From Leifsonia sp. ALI-44-B (GTDB taxonomy: Bacteria; Actinomycetota; Actinomycetes; Actinomycetales; Microbacteriaceae), in the NCBI RefSeq assembly GCF_001984125.1, contig NZ_MTQL01000005.1:1-64000 (forward strand): a stretch of DNA of 64,000 bases, given 5' to 3'. A model generated the notes under the pieces. That model was not told where the DNA came from. It saw only the letters and a program-made list of their open reading frames with translations, and made no database searches. The translations under genes and the position numbers were made by a program. Below are positions 24,886-32,893 of this stretch, one piece after another. Each line of letters opens with the position of its first letter. Positions within the stretch are counted from its first letter, which is position 1.

Positions 24886-24924
24886 GAGAGCGGCGCCGAT
24901 CAATCCGATCAAGTGATGTCTCAG

Positions 24925-25113
24925 TTAGAAGGGGGGGCGAGGGACAGATCTTTTTGAATGAAGAGCTAATCCGATTCCTCCAGTAATGGCAGCGATAACC
25001 CCGGTTACCGAAATCGTGATACCGGGGATCCACGTCTCGATGTAACCAGTTACCTGACCCACAACACGGAATGCAAACCACCAAGTACCAATCCCAAGCC
25101 CCAGGATCCCCAC
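24925..25113 (-). CDS. Small two-span membrane protein, possible orphan RHS immunity
   Basis: A 62-aa product, MGILGLGIGTWWFAFRVVGQ, then ITISVTGVIAAITGGIGLAL and a basic tail. It is embedded between RHS remnants. It could be an immunity protein or itself the Gly-rich tip of a lost RHS toxin. Weak start signal. Confidence 0.45.
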   Translation of the reverse strand: MGILGLGIGTWWFAFRVVGQVTGYIETWIPGITISVTGVIAAITGGIGLALHSKRSVPRPPF

Positions 25114-25314
25114 AACTCGAAAAAGTGGCGATGTTTAGTCTTCTTAGTGACCATGGGATTCCCTTCAATGAGCACCCACGGGCCCGAACAATTGCGTCAG
25201 CAGCTACGCCTGCGACTAAATTACTACGAGCTCCGAGCCTCATCACAGTGCTGTGAATACTCCAACCGCGTGAGCGCGTGAAGCTTCAGTCGCGGCGGAT
25301 CCGTTATCGCGAAA

Positions 25315-25626
25315 CTAAGAACCCGCGATCACCCACGCTGCGACAGACAGCGCCGAACCCGACACCGCAGCGAGTATCAGTGTCAAGACCCAGTCGCGCC
25401 GTGAGAGACGTTTCTTTTCCGATCCGAGGGATGCTGCCCAATAGGCGAAGAGTGCGGCGCTGGTTAGCCCGAGTATGGCGAGAATGGTCGTGGCGAGAGG
25501 CGGGCTCTCGCCAGCATTGGTAATGCTGAAGAATTGCACAGCGGAGAGAACCCCCATCGTCGCAAAAATTATCGCTCCGGCGGCGAGCCCGATTCTTGGT
25601 TGTCCTACGGATGTGCTCGAAGCCAT
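25315..25626 (-). CDS. Three-span membrane protein, probable immunity to the adjacent RHS tip
   Basis: The 103-aa start at MASSTSVGQPRIGLAAGAII is behind a strong AAAGGAGA. Three hydrophobic helices are separated by short loops, and a KKRLSRRDW patch precedes the last. It follows 19 nt after the orphan RHS tip gene on the same strand, the classical toxin-immunity order. Membrane location fits a hydrophobic, membrane-acting tip. Confidence 0.65.
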   Translation of the reverse strand: MASSTSVGQPRIGLAAGAIIFATMGVLSAVQFFSITNAGESPPLATTILAILGLTSAALFAYWAASLGSEKKRLSRRDWVLTLILAAVSGSALSVAAWVIAGS

Positions 25627-25645
25627 AAGATCTTCTCCTTTATCT

Positions 25646-26241
25646 TCAGCAGTACCAGCTGGCAACGGTTAGGCCGGCCGTGAAAACAGTTCCGGCGATC
25701 GCCGCTACAGCAGCTCCGGCCCCGGCGGGAGCAAGTAGCCCTGCAGCGGTCCAGGAAGCTCCGACGAGGGTGGTTACGACCGACATGCCAACCGTGCAGC
25801 TATTCGGAGCGAGTCCGGTGGGGTCAGTCTCATTGATGGGATCTGACCCAGCGTAAGCGTAACGGTTCCCATTTATCGGATCGAGGGGTGCGTCCAGAGT
25901 GTCTCTCTGCGTCCAGGAACCCGTTGCGGCTATGTACCAGCGGAATTCGAACTTCACGATCGCGCCGTTATCGGTGCGGTTGCCGCTTTTGAACCCGTAG
26001 GGGTTTTGCTTCCAGTGGTCGCTGGTGTCGCCCGAGGTTACGGTCTGTGCTCCGTACGGTGCGTAGAACACGCAGTACGCAGTGCTACCGGCGTCGGTGA
26101 GTGACCCGACCTGGTTACCGATCCCGTCTACTAGGAACATCCCCATCGAGCCGCCGCCAGTGGTGAGGCCGAGCGCCTGGCCGGTGCGGGGGTCCGAGGT
26201 GACGTAGGACGTTGCGCCACCCGCAACCGTCTGCTTCACGC
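25646..26241 (-). pseudogene. Orphan RHS C-terminal fragment with its own tip
   Basis: About 140 codons are nearly identical to the C-terminal core of the intact RHS protein (from KQTVAGGATSYVTSDP to the boundary motif SDPINETDPTG). They are followed by a different 55-residue tip (NSCTVGMSVVTTLVGASWTA onward) that is hydrophobic and Gly/Ala-rich. At the N-terminal end the homology stops abruptly at ~26241 and joins a glycosyltransferase 3' end. It lacks a signal sequence and repeat shell, so it serves at most as a reservoir tip for recombination into the full gene. Confidence 0.75.
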
Positions 26242-26369
26242 TCGTCGGCCTCACGGTCACCACGTGGCGCCCGCGCATCGTCGTGCCGATCGTGTTGGTC
26301 GCCTTCGCCGCGCTGTCGGGGTATTACGCCTTCACGATCATGTACACGCCGTTCCACGTCACCGCATAG
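26239..26369 (+). pseudogene. 3' fragment of the PIG-V-like mannosyltransferase gene
   Basis: About 130 bp ending at a TAG match the last 43 codons of the intact gene at 31328-32560 (tail YAFTIMYTPFHVTA). It is joined head-on to the orphan RHS fragment, the same convergent-end geometry left if the middle of a duplicated RHS-glycosyltransferase unit was deleted. Confidence 0.8.
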
Positions 26370-26413
26370 CGAGTTAGACGCCCAATCGGCCTTGACATGA
26401 TCGATATTCTCGG

Positions 26414-26457
26414 TGTCTCGTAACTTATCTGTCTTGAAACCCATGGGTGAAGAGACA
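26414..26457 (+). repeat. Family-2 site (16 + 28 bp), best copy
   Basis: The left half-site TGTCTCGTAACTTATC is followed directly by a 28-bp dyad. The dyad's halves are TGTCTTGAAACCCA and, on the other strand, TGTCTCTTCACCCA. It lies 44 bp after the truncated mannosyltransferase end, as the copy at 32596 does after the intact gene. Confidence 0.8.
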
Positions 26458-26493
26458 GCCAAGCTCGGTATGACACTTCCAGCAAGAACCAGG

Positions 26494-26739
26494 CTAGTCC
26501 TGGCGGTCGGACGCGCCCCAGGCGCGAAAGCGAAAAATCCAACCGAGCATGAAAACTAGGATTCCTGCAATCCGCGCAGCCCAACAGAGCGGTTCCGGGA
26601 CGTCGCTAGCAGTCAGAATTATGGACAAGATTATTGCGGCCAAACCGAATGACCAGAAGATCCAAGAGAGCATCCGGAAGGTGTGAAGGCTCGGGTCCTT
26701 CCGTCTCGGTGCTGCTAAGTCTCGTTCCGTATGAGACAT
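26494..26739 (-). CDS. Two-span membrane protein, probable immunity to the full RHS tip
   Basis: The 81-aa start at MSHTERDLAAPRRKDPSLHT follows GGAAGG. Two hydrophobic helices (around WIFWSFGLAAIILSIILTA and IAGILVFMLGWIF) are followed by a short charged tail. It sits 45 nt downstream of the intact RHS gene on the same strand, where the cognate immunity gene is expected. No family recognised. Confidence 0.65.
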   Translation of the reverse strand: MSHTERDLAAPRRKDPSLHTFRMLSWIFWSFGLAAIILSIILTASDVPEPLCWAARIAGILVFMLGWIFRFRAWGASDRQD

Positions 26740-26784
26740 GAATCTGCCTTCCATTGGTGGGCGCTGGAAATGGGGGTGGCTTGG

Positions 26785-29700
26785 TTACAAGTCGCCATAG
26801 ACTGCATCTCCAGTCTTGTTTCCAAGGTAGTCCGCCCCAATACCGACAGCGATACCTCCCAGAGCGCAGCCAATACCGATGCTTCCTACGCAGAGACCCG
26901 CCACCGCGAATCCGCCCAGGGTTCCAAGAGCGAGCGTTGCTGCTGCTGACACAGTCTGTTTACCAGTCTCACGCCAGTTGATCGCTCGTCCTGTTGGGTC
27001 GCTGTTGTTTATCGGATCGGCGCCTGCGAAGGAGTATCGATTCGCGTTTTTCGGATCCAGAGGAACGTCAAGCGTGTCTTGCTGAGTCCATGATCCAGAT
27101 ACCGGCAGGTACCACCGCATGCCGAACTTGACGACCGTCCCGTTGTTGGTGCGATTGCCGCTCTTGAACCCGTAGGGGTTCTGTTTCCAGTGGTCGCTGG
27201 TGTCACCTGAGGTGACGGTCTGTGCTCCGTAGGGTGCGTAGAACACGCGGTATGCCGTGCTACCGGCGTCGGTGAGTGATCCGACCTGGTTGCCGATCCC
27301 GTCGACGAGGAACATCCCCATTGAGCTGGCGCCAGTGGTGAGGCCGAGGGCTTGGCCGGTGCGAGGGTCCGAGGTGACGTAGGACGTTGCACCGCCTGTG
27401 ATCGTCTGTTTCACGATCGTGGGAACACCCTGCCCGTCGGCTTTCCCGTAGGTGTACGAGTAGCTTGCTCCGCCGACGGTCGCTTCGCTAAGGAGCTGGT
27501 TCTGGTCGGCGCCGGCGTAGGTGTAGTTCGTCGTGACGCCGTCCTTCGTGGAAGCGGTCATCTGTTGAGCGCCGTTGTAGCTGTAGGTGGCGCCGGGGGA
27601 GGCGGTGAGGTTTCCGGCGCCGTCGTAGACGTAGCCGGCGTTGGTGATCTGGCTGGCCGCGTTGAACGTCAGGTTCTGCGAGGACGGGTTGGCGCCGGTG
27701 ATGGCTTCGCCGGTTCGGTTGCCGTTCTTGTCGTAGGAGTACGTCCAGGTGCTGTTCACGGCACCGCCTGTCTGGGTGGCGGAGGTGAGGCGGCCGTCGG
27801 TGTATCCGTAGGCGGTGACCTGGCCGGTGAGGTTGTCGCGTGACCACTGCAACGTGTCGCGGTCAGATGTTGCCGACGCGGTGCAGGTGGGCGCGGTGGT
27901 GCCGGCCTGGTAGCAGTAGCTGGTGTCGAAGGTGACGGTGTTGCTGCTGTTGCCGGTTCCGGTCCACGCCTTCACCGCGGTGACCCGGTTCGAGCCGTCG
28001 TACGTGGTGTTCGTGCGAGCAGCCCACGTGCTGTGGTCGGCGTTGGAGGCGAGCCATGTGTCGGTGCGGCGGCCCTTATCGTCGTTCGCGTAGACCAGGT
28101 TTGCCGTGCCGGCACCCTTCGGGTAGCTGGTGCTCGTGGGCACGTTTGCGGCGTCGTACGTGTGGGTGGTGGTGCCGGCCCCGGTGGTGACCGTTTTCAC
28201 GTTCGACGCTTTGTCGTAGCCGTACCCGGTGGTCCCGCCGCCGGCCGTGTTCACGGTCGAGATGAGGCGGTTCTGCTGGTCGTAGGTGTTCGTGATCGTG
28301 CCGGTGGCTGACGCGACGGTCTTCTGGTTTCCGTTGGCGTCGTACGTGTTCGTGACCGTCGGGGTGCCGTCGGAGAACGACGTCGTCAGAAGGCGGTCAG
28401 CATTGTCGTACGTGAATGAGGTTGTGCCGCCGCGACCATCGGTCTGAGAAGCGACTCGGCCGAATGCGTCATACGTGTATGTCTTCACGCCGAGGCTCGT
28501 GCCAGACGGCGGCGTGATCGTCGACAGCTGCTTGTTGGCGTCGTACGCGTAGGTGGTGGGGTTGCCCGTGTTCGCGGGTGCCGTCGCCGTCTTGATGGTT
28601 CCGTCAGCGTTGTAGGCGAGGTTCGCTGTGGCGGCCTGCGCACCGGACCCGGTGGTCGTCGACATCTGGTTGCCGACACCGTCGTACCCGTAGGTCGTGG
28701 TGTTGTTCGACGAGTCGGTCGACGTCGCCGGCAGATACGCGGTGGATGCCGTCGAGCCATAGGTGGCCGATGATGCAGCTCCGGTGCCGGACTGCACCTT
28801 CGTGAGCGACTGGCCGCCATTGGCGCCGTAGGTTCCCGTCGACGTCGACGCCGAGGATCCTTCACCGGTCGCCTTCGATGCCACACCGTTGTTGGCCGCG
28901 TTATACGTCGCGGACTGCACGCGGCCCGCGGGGTCGACAGCTTTGGTGACCAGGTTCGTCGTGGAGTCCAACGTGTAGGTGGTGTGCGGTGCTGCGGCTA
29001 CGGTTGCGGTCTGGTCGGTGTTCGCGTCGGCAACCAGGGTCTCGGTGGCGGAGGTGTAAGCCAGCCGGGTGGTGGCTGCACCAGGCGACCCAGTCGTCGT
29101 GTTCGCCTGCGAGATGCGAGTCACTCGGCTCGATGAGTCATACGTCACCGATGTCACTCCGCCACCGGGTGCGGTGATGGAGGTGAGGTTGGTTCCCTGA
29201 TATCCGAACGTGGTCGTGCCGCCGAGGGCATCTCGGTAGGTGACGATGTTTCCGTCAGCGTTCTTCGTGTAGGCGATGTTGCGGCTCGAGCTGCCGCTGG
29301 TCTGGGTAAACGTCTGCGTGTTGTCGGCGTAGGAAGCGGTCACGGTGCGGGCTGCGGCGGTGCCCGCGGTGCTGACGATGGTCTTGAAGTCGACGCCCTG
29401 GCGGTTCAGGAATGTGGTGTTCTTGTTACGGTCCTCAATCGAGATCGGGTTCCCGTTGAGGTCAAAGTGGATGATCTGTCGCGACGCCCAGCCCGTGAGG
29501 GTGTAGTCGGTATTCGTGCGGGCCAAGGTCTGCTGGAGGCCCGCAGGGGTGGTGAAGGAACCGGCCGCGGTCCCCGGTTTGAACTGCCAGGTGGCGCCAT
29601 CGGCCGAGGTGTAGACGACACCCTGCGCATTAGAAGACAGAGAGCCGGCTGCACTGAGCGCGTAGGTCCACTTGTTCGCGTCGCCGGTCATCGACGATGC

Positions 29701-31152
29701 CGCCTGCCATCCGCGAGAGTTGTAGGACGCGCCAATCGGAGCGGTCGAGGTCACGCCAGGCAGGGAGACGCCGACGGTCGAGAGCATCAGGTTTCCCGTC
29801 GCAACGTCGACCTGGATGCTGGTCTGATCGGAGACGCCGAACGACAGGTTCGTAGCCGATGGACGGGACCCGGTGAGGTTCGTTGACGCGGGCCCGGCTG
29901 GGAGGCTCGAGAACCACCCCTGCACATTCACCACGAGACCCATCGTTCCGGGAGAAGTGTTCTTGATTTTGATTGCACCGTCAGGGCCGAGTTCGACAAC
30001 GGTGAACGCGGTCATGGGCGTATTCGCTGAGAACGCCTGCTGCGTCAGCCCGGGCGCCGAGTCCGACGCAAATGCTTCCTCGTGACCGGCGGCAGTCGGG
30101 TAAAGCTCCAAGTTCACGGCAACAGATGAGATGCCGGAGCTCTTCGCCGGAACCCCGTTAACCCCTGTGACCTGGATCGTGCGCGTTTCCATCGCTGCGA
30201 GTGGGGTCGACGTGGAACGTGTATCAGCGACGACTGACTGTGCGGGCGTGAACATGCCCGCGTTCGCGGTACCGCTCGCGGCGGTGTAGTAACCCTGGAC
30301 GGAAACCGCGAGCTTCACAGAGCCGCGGGGGCCCATTGCGATGGTCACGTTTCCGTTCGAGTAGTCGGGGAGGTCGACGACCGTTGTCCACACATAGTTC
30401 TTGCCCGCGGGCCAGTTGAATTGTGCACCGTGGAAAGATGCTGGTGGGTTCGCAGGCGTGATGCCGAGCCAGCCGTTAGCGGTGGAGTCATCGGCAAACG
30501 CGACGACATTCAACAGAACCGAGGACGCGTTCGACGGGATGAGCCCGCCCTTACCAACTCCGAAAGTGACCTTTTGTCCCGGAAGGTAGGAGACAGTGTC
30601 GGGGATTGTGTTCAGCCGGGTGGGGGTTATCGGCACATAACCGCCGGCAGCAGTGTTTCCCGCGGTGTAGTACCCCTGAACGTCCACGATCACGTCAGTC
30701 ACAGACGTGGCCATGAGCTGGACTGCGCCGTCTGCCCCTACAGGCAGGACGAGTGTGTTCGTCGCTGCGACATTCGCGTAAATCACCTGCGGATTGTCAG
30801 TGCTCGGGGAGGAGACGCCACTCTTGGCCGTGTAAAGCTTGCCCGCACTGGTCTGGTTGACCGCTGAAAGCGAAACCTGAACGGCCGATACGCCTGAAGT
30901 TGGCAAGTTCGCTTGACCAAGTAGTGGGACAGTGCGCCACTGATTTGGTACCAGTTTCGTGTTGCCCGGGTTGGCGCTCGAATACGCCCGGCCTTGCTGC
31001 GGCACGAATAATCCGCCGCCTCCGGTAGCTGCGGTATCAGCTCGAGCTGGGGACGCATGAACAGTTAGCCCTGTTGCAATAAGAGCGACGAGCGCCAGCA
31101 TTGCCAGAACGGTGAGCCAGGTTTTGCGCAACACAAACACCGGTACGAACAT
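26785..31152 (-). CDS. Secreted RHS/YD-repeat polymorphic toxin
   Basis: The 1455-aa start at MFVPVFVLRKTWLTVLAMLA follows GGGGGGAATC. A signal segment precedes three copies of a ~110-residue beta domain, each ending DVQGYYT- or NVQGWF-like (residues ~40-420), then ~800 residues of YD/RHS repeats (for example YDSSSRVTRI, YDANGNQKTV). The RHS core ends at FAGADPINNSDPTG, and the last ~60 residues are the variable tip, a Gly/Ala-rich hydrophobic stretch that suggests a membrane-acting toxin. The immunity candidate lies downstream and a mannosyltransferase gene is divergent. Tips from earlier exchanges lie at 24301-26241. Confidence 0.88.
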   Translation of the reverse strand: MFVPVFVLRKTWLTVLAMLALVALIATGLTVHASPARADTAATGGGGLFVPQQGRAYSSANPGNTKLVPNQWRTVPLLGQANLPTSGVSAVQVSLSAVNQTSAGKLYTAKSGVSSPSTDNPQVIYANVAATNTLVLPVGADGAVQLMATSVTDVIVDVQGYYTAGNTAAGGYVPITPTRLNTIPDTVSYLPGQKVTFGVGKGGLIPSNASSVLLNVVAFADDSTANGWLGITPANPPASFHGAQFNWPAGKNYVWTTVVDLPDYSNGNVTIAMGPRGSVKLAVSVQGYYTAASGTANAGMFTPAQSVVADTRSTSTPLAAMETRTIQVTGVNGVPAKSSGISSVAVNLELYPTAAGHEEAFASDSAPGLTQQAFSANTPMTAFTVVELGPDGAIKIKNTSPGTMGLVVNVQGWFSSLPAGPASTNLTGSRPSATNLSFGVSDQTSIQVDVATGNLMLSTVGVSLPGVTSTAPIGASYNSRGWQAASSMTGDANKWTYALSAAGSLSSNAQGVVYTSADGATWQFKPGTAAGSFTTPAGLQQTLARTNTDYTLTGWASRQIIHFDLNGNPISIEDRNKNTTFLNRQGVDFKTIVSTAGTAAARTVTASYADNTQTFTQTSGSSSRNIAYTKNADGNIVTYRDALGGTTTFGYQGTNLTSITAPGGGVTSVTYDSSSRVTRISQANTTTGSPGAATTRLAYTSATETLVADANTDQTATVAAAPHTTYTLDSTTNLVTKAVDPAGRVQSATYNAANNGVASKATGEGSSASTSTGTYGANGGQSLTKVQSGTGAASSATYGSTASTAYLPATSTDSSNNTTTYGYDGVGNQMSTTTGSGAQAATANLAYNADGTIKTATAPANTGNPTTYAYDANKQLSTITPPSGTSLGVKTYTYDAFGRVASQTDGRGGTTSFTYDNADRLLTTSFSDGTPTVTNTYDANGNQKTVASATGTITNTYDQQNRLISTVNTAGGGTTGYGYDKASNVKTVTTGAGTTTHTYDAANVPTSTSYPKGAGTANLVYANDDKGRRTDTWLASNADHSTWAARTNTTYDGSNRVTAVKAWTGTGNSSNTVTFDTSYCYQAGTTAPTCTASATSDRDTLQWSRDNLTGQVTAYGYTDGRLTSATQTGGAVNSTWTYSYDKNGNRTGEAITGANPSSQNLTFNAASQITNAGYVYDGAGNLTASPGATYSYNGAQQMTASTKDGVTTNYTYAGADQNQLLSEATVGGASYSYTYGKADGQGVPTIVKQTITGGATSYVTSDPRTGQALGLTTGASSMGMFLVDGIGNQVGSLTDAGSTAYRVFYAPYGAQTVTSGDTSDHWKQNPYGFKSGNRTNNGTVVKFGMRWYLPVSGSWTQQDTLDVPLDPKNANRYSFAGADPINNSDPTGRAINWRETGKQTVSAAATLALGTLGGFAVAGLCVGSIGIGCALGGIAVGIGADYLGNKTGDAVYGDL

Positions 31153-31327
31153 GAATGATTCCCCCCAGCGCACACCATCGAGCGCGCGCAGAAAATGCTC
31201 CAAACCGAGCAATAGCCCACGCAAATAGCGGGCCCTACGCTCAAGTTATCGATTTGTTGCTACCTCCGCGCACCCCCGTTCAGGGGTAGTTTCCGTATTT
31301 GGTGCGCCCGGCGGATGGGGGAGTGAT

Positions 31328-32560
31328 TTGCTCGGTAGGCTTCCTCAGGTGTCATCGCTTACGAACGCCCACCGCGTCCGACCAACCCGCCTTGAGCAAC
31401 CCCCAGCAACTAGATGGAAACCCCTCTGGCTGTCGTGGCTCGCCGTTGTCGTGCTCTTCGTGCTCAGCCGGGTGCCCGCCGTCATCGGGTTTCTCGCTGC
31501 CCAGCGTGCCGAGGGCGTTCCCGCCTCACTCGTCGCGGCGCAGCAGCGGTGGGATGGCTGGTGGTATCTCTACCTCGCCGAATTCGGCTATCCGAGCGAC
31601 CTGAATCTGCCCGACCGGCCCAACTACGGTCCGTGGGGGTTCTTCCCCACCTGGCCCATGATCATCCGGGTCGTGTCCCGGGTTCTGCACGTGGACCACG
31701 CGGTCGCGGGTCTGATCGTCGCGTCTGTTTTCGGTGTCGCACTCGCACTCGTTCTGCGCCGATTTGCCGCTCGTTTTGTGGGAGACCGCACCGCCCTGGT
31801 CGTCGTGGCGCTGTTCCTCTTCTTCCCCGGCGCCGTCGTTCTGTCTTTGCCGTACACCGAGGCCGCCTTCCTGTTCTTCGCGGTGGCGGCGCTCGACGCG
31901 CTCGTGCGAGAACGGTGGGTCATCGCATCCCTCGCCGTGTTTGGTGCGTGCTGCATCCGCTCGACGGGTGTCGCGGTTCTGGCGGCCGTGGTCGTGCAAC
32001 TCGTCATCGTCGGCCGCCGGTGGTGGATGTCGGAACCGCGCCGTGCCGTGCCGTGGCTTGCCGCGCTGCCCCTCGCTGCGGGTGCCGTCGGCTTCGCACT
32101 GTCGTTCGGGTACGCCTACGTGCGCACGGGCCGGCCCCTGATCTGGCTCGAGGCGCAGCGCCAGTGGAACCAGACACTTGACTTTGGTGTCGAACTGGTC
32201 AGCCGCTTCGGCGGAGCCATCGTCGGCACTGAGCCCGACCGCATCAACTACCTCGTGATGCTCGCCAGTCTTGTGCTTTTCGTCGTGCTCGTCGCCCTCG
32301 GCATCCGCTTCTGGCGTGTGTTGCCCTGGCCGGTCATCGCCTACGCGGTCGTGCTGCTGGGGTCGGTTTTCTTGTACAGCAATGTCGGCCCACGCCCCCG
32401 CATGCTGCTTGCGATCGTTCCCCTGTTCGTGCTCGTCGGCCTCGCCGTCACCGCCTGGCGGCCGCGTATCGTTGTACCGATTGTGCTGGTCGTCTTCGCT
32501 GCGCTGTCGGGATTTTACGCCTTCACGATCATGTACACGCCGTTCCACGTCACCGCATAG
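31328..32560 (+). CDS. PIG-V-like mannosyltransferase
   Basis: A 410-aa polytopic protein with ~9 membrane helices and the luminal loop motif QQRWDGWWYLYLAEFGYP, typical of PIG-V/GT-C family members that use polyprenyl-phosphate mannose. Further marks are FFPTWPMIIRVV and SLPYTEAAF. The start is a TTG; the first 35 residues are unconserved-looking and the true start may be internal. It is divergent from the RHS gene, and the two were duplicated together (3' end repeated at 26239), so it may glycosylate the RHS protein or a wall polymer. That role is inference only. Confidence 0.78.
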   Translation: MLGRLPQVSSLTNAHRVRPTRLEQPPATRWKPLWLSWLAVVVLFVLSRVPAVIGFLAAQRAEGVPASLVAAQQRWDGWWYLYLAEFGYPSDLNLPDRPNYGPWGFFPTWPMIIRVVSRVLHVDHAVAGLIVASVFGVALALVLRRFAARFVGDRTALVVVALFLFFPGAVVLSLPYTEAAFLFFAVAALDALVRERWVIASLAVFGACCIRSTGVAVLAAVVVQLVIVGRRWWMSEPRRAVPWLAALPLAAGAVGFALSFGYAYVRTGRPLIWLEAQRQWNQTLDFGVELVSRFGGAIVGTEPDRINYLVMLASLVLFVVLVALGIRFWRVLPWPVIAYAVVLLGSVFLYSNVGPRPRMLLAIVPLFVLVGLAVTAWRPRIVVPIVLVVFAALSGFYAFTIMYTPFHVTA

Positions 32561-32595
32561 CGGTCGAGACGCCTCGGCTACTATCGGTCGCTCGA

Positions 32596-32639
32596 TGTCT
32601 CGCTGCTTGGCCGTCCCGAAACCGTAGAGATATGAGACA
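32596..32639 (+). repeat. Family-2 site (16 + 28 bp)
   Basis: The left half-site is TGTCTCGCTGCTTGGC. The core starts CGTCCCGAAACCG and ends TATGAGACA. It begins 36 bp after the mannosyltransferase stop and marks the left edge of the OLD/UvrD defence module. No gene was seen between 32640 and 32893. Confidence 0.7.
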
Positions 32640-32893
32640 CAAGATAATGTCCCGCTTGACCCCTGCTCACGCGTGCATAGTCACCGTGCGGAGTAATGTG
32701 CCTGTGCCTAGGGCGAACTTTTCGAAAGATAGTAGGCAATCAACGAGCGCTGGTCGTTCGACCTTCGTCAGGTCACAGGCCACCAGCGAAGAACTGCGGC
32801 AATCTCCATCGCCCGAATGTAACCGTTCCATTTGGAACCGAGGGGCCTGGTTGCGCCGGGATGCATCAACACCCGGTTACGGCAGCAATTCGC

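Noticed and set aside
31526-32548. 340-aa minus-strand frame opposite the mannosyltransferase
   Set aside because: It is extremely charged (Asp/His/Arg-rich) with no recognisable pattern, typical of the antisense of a hydrophobic protein.
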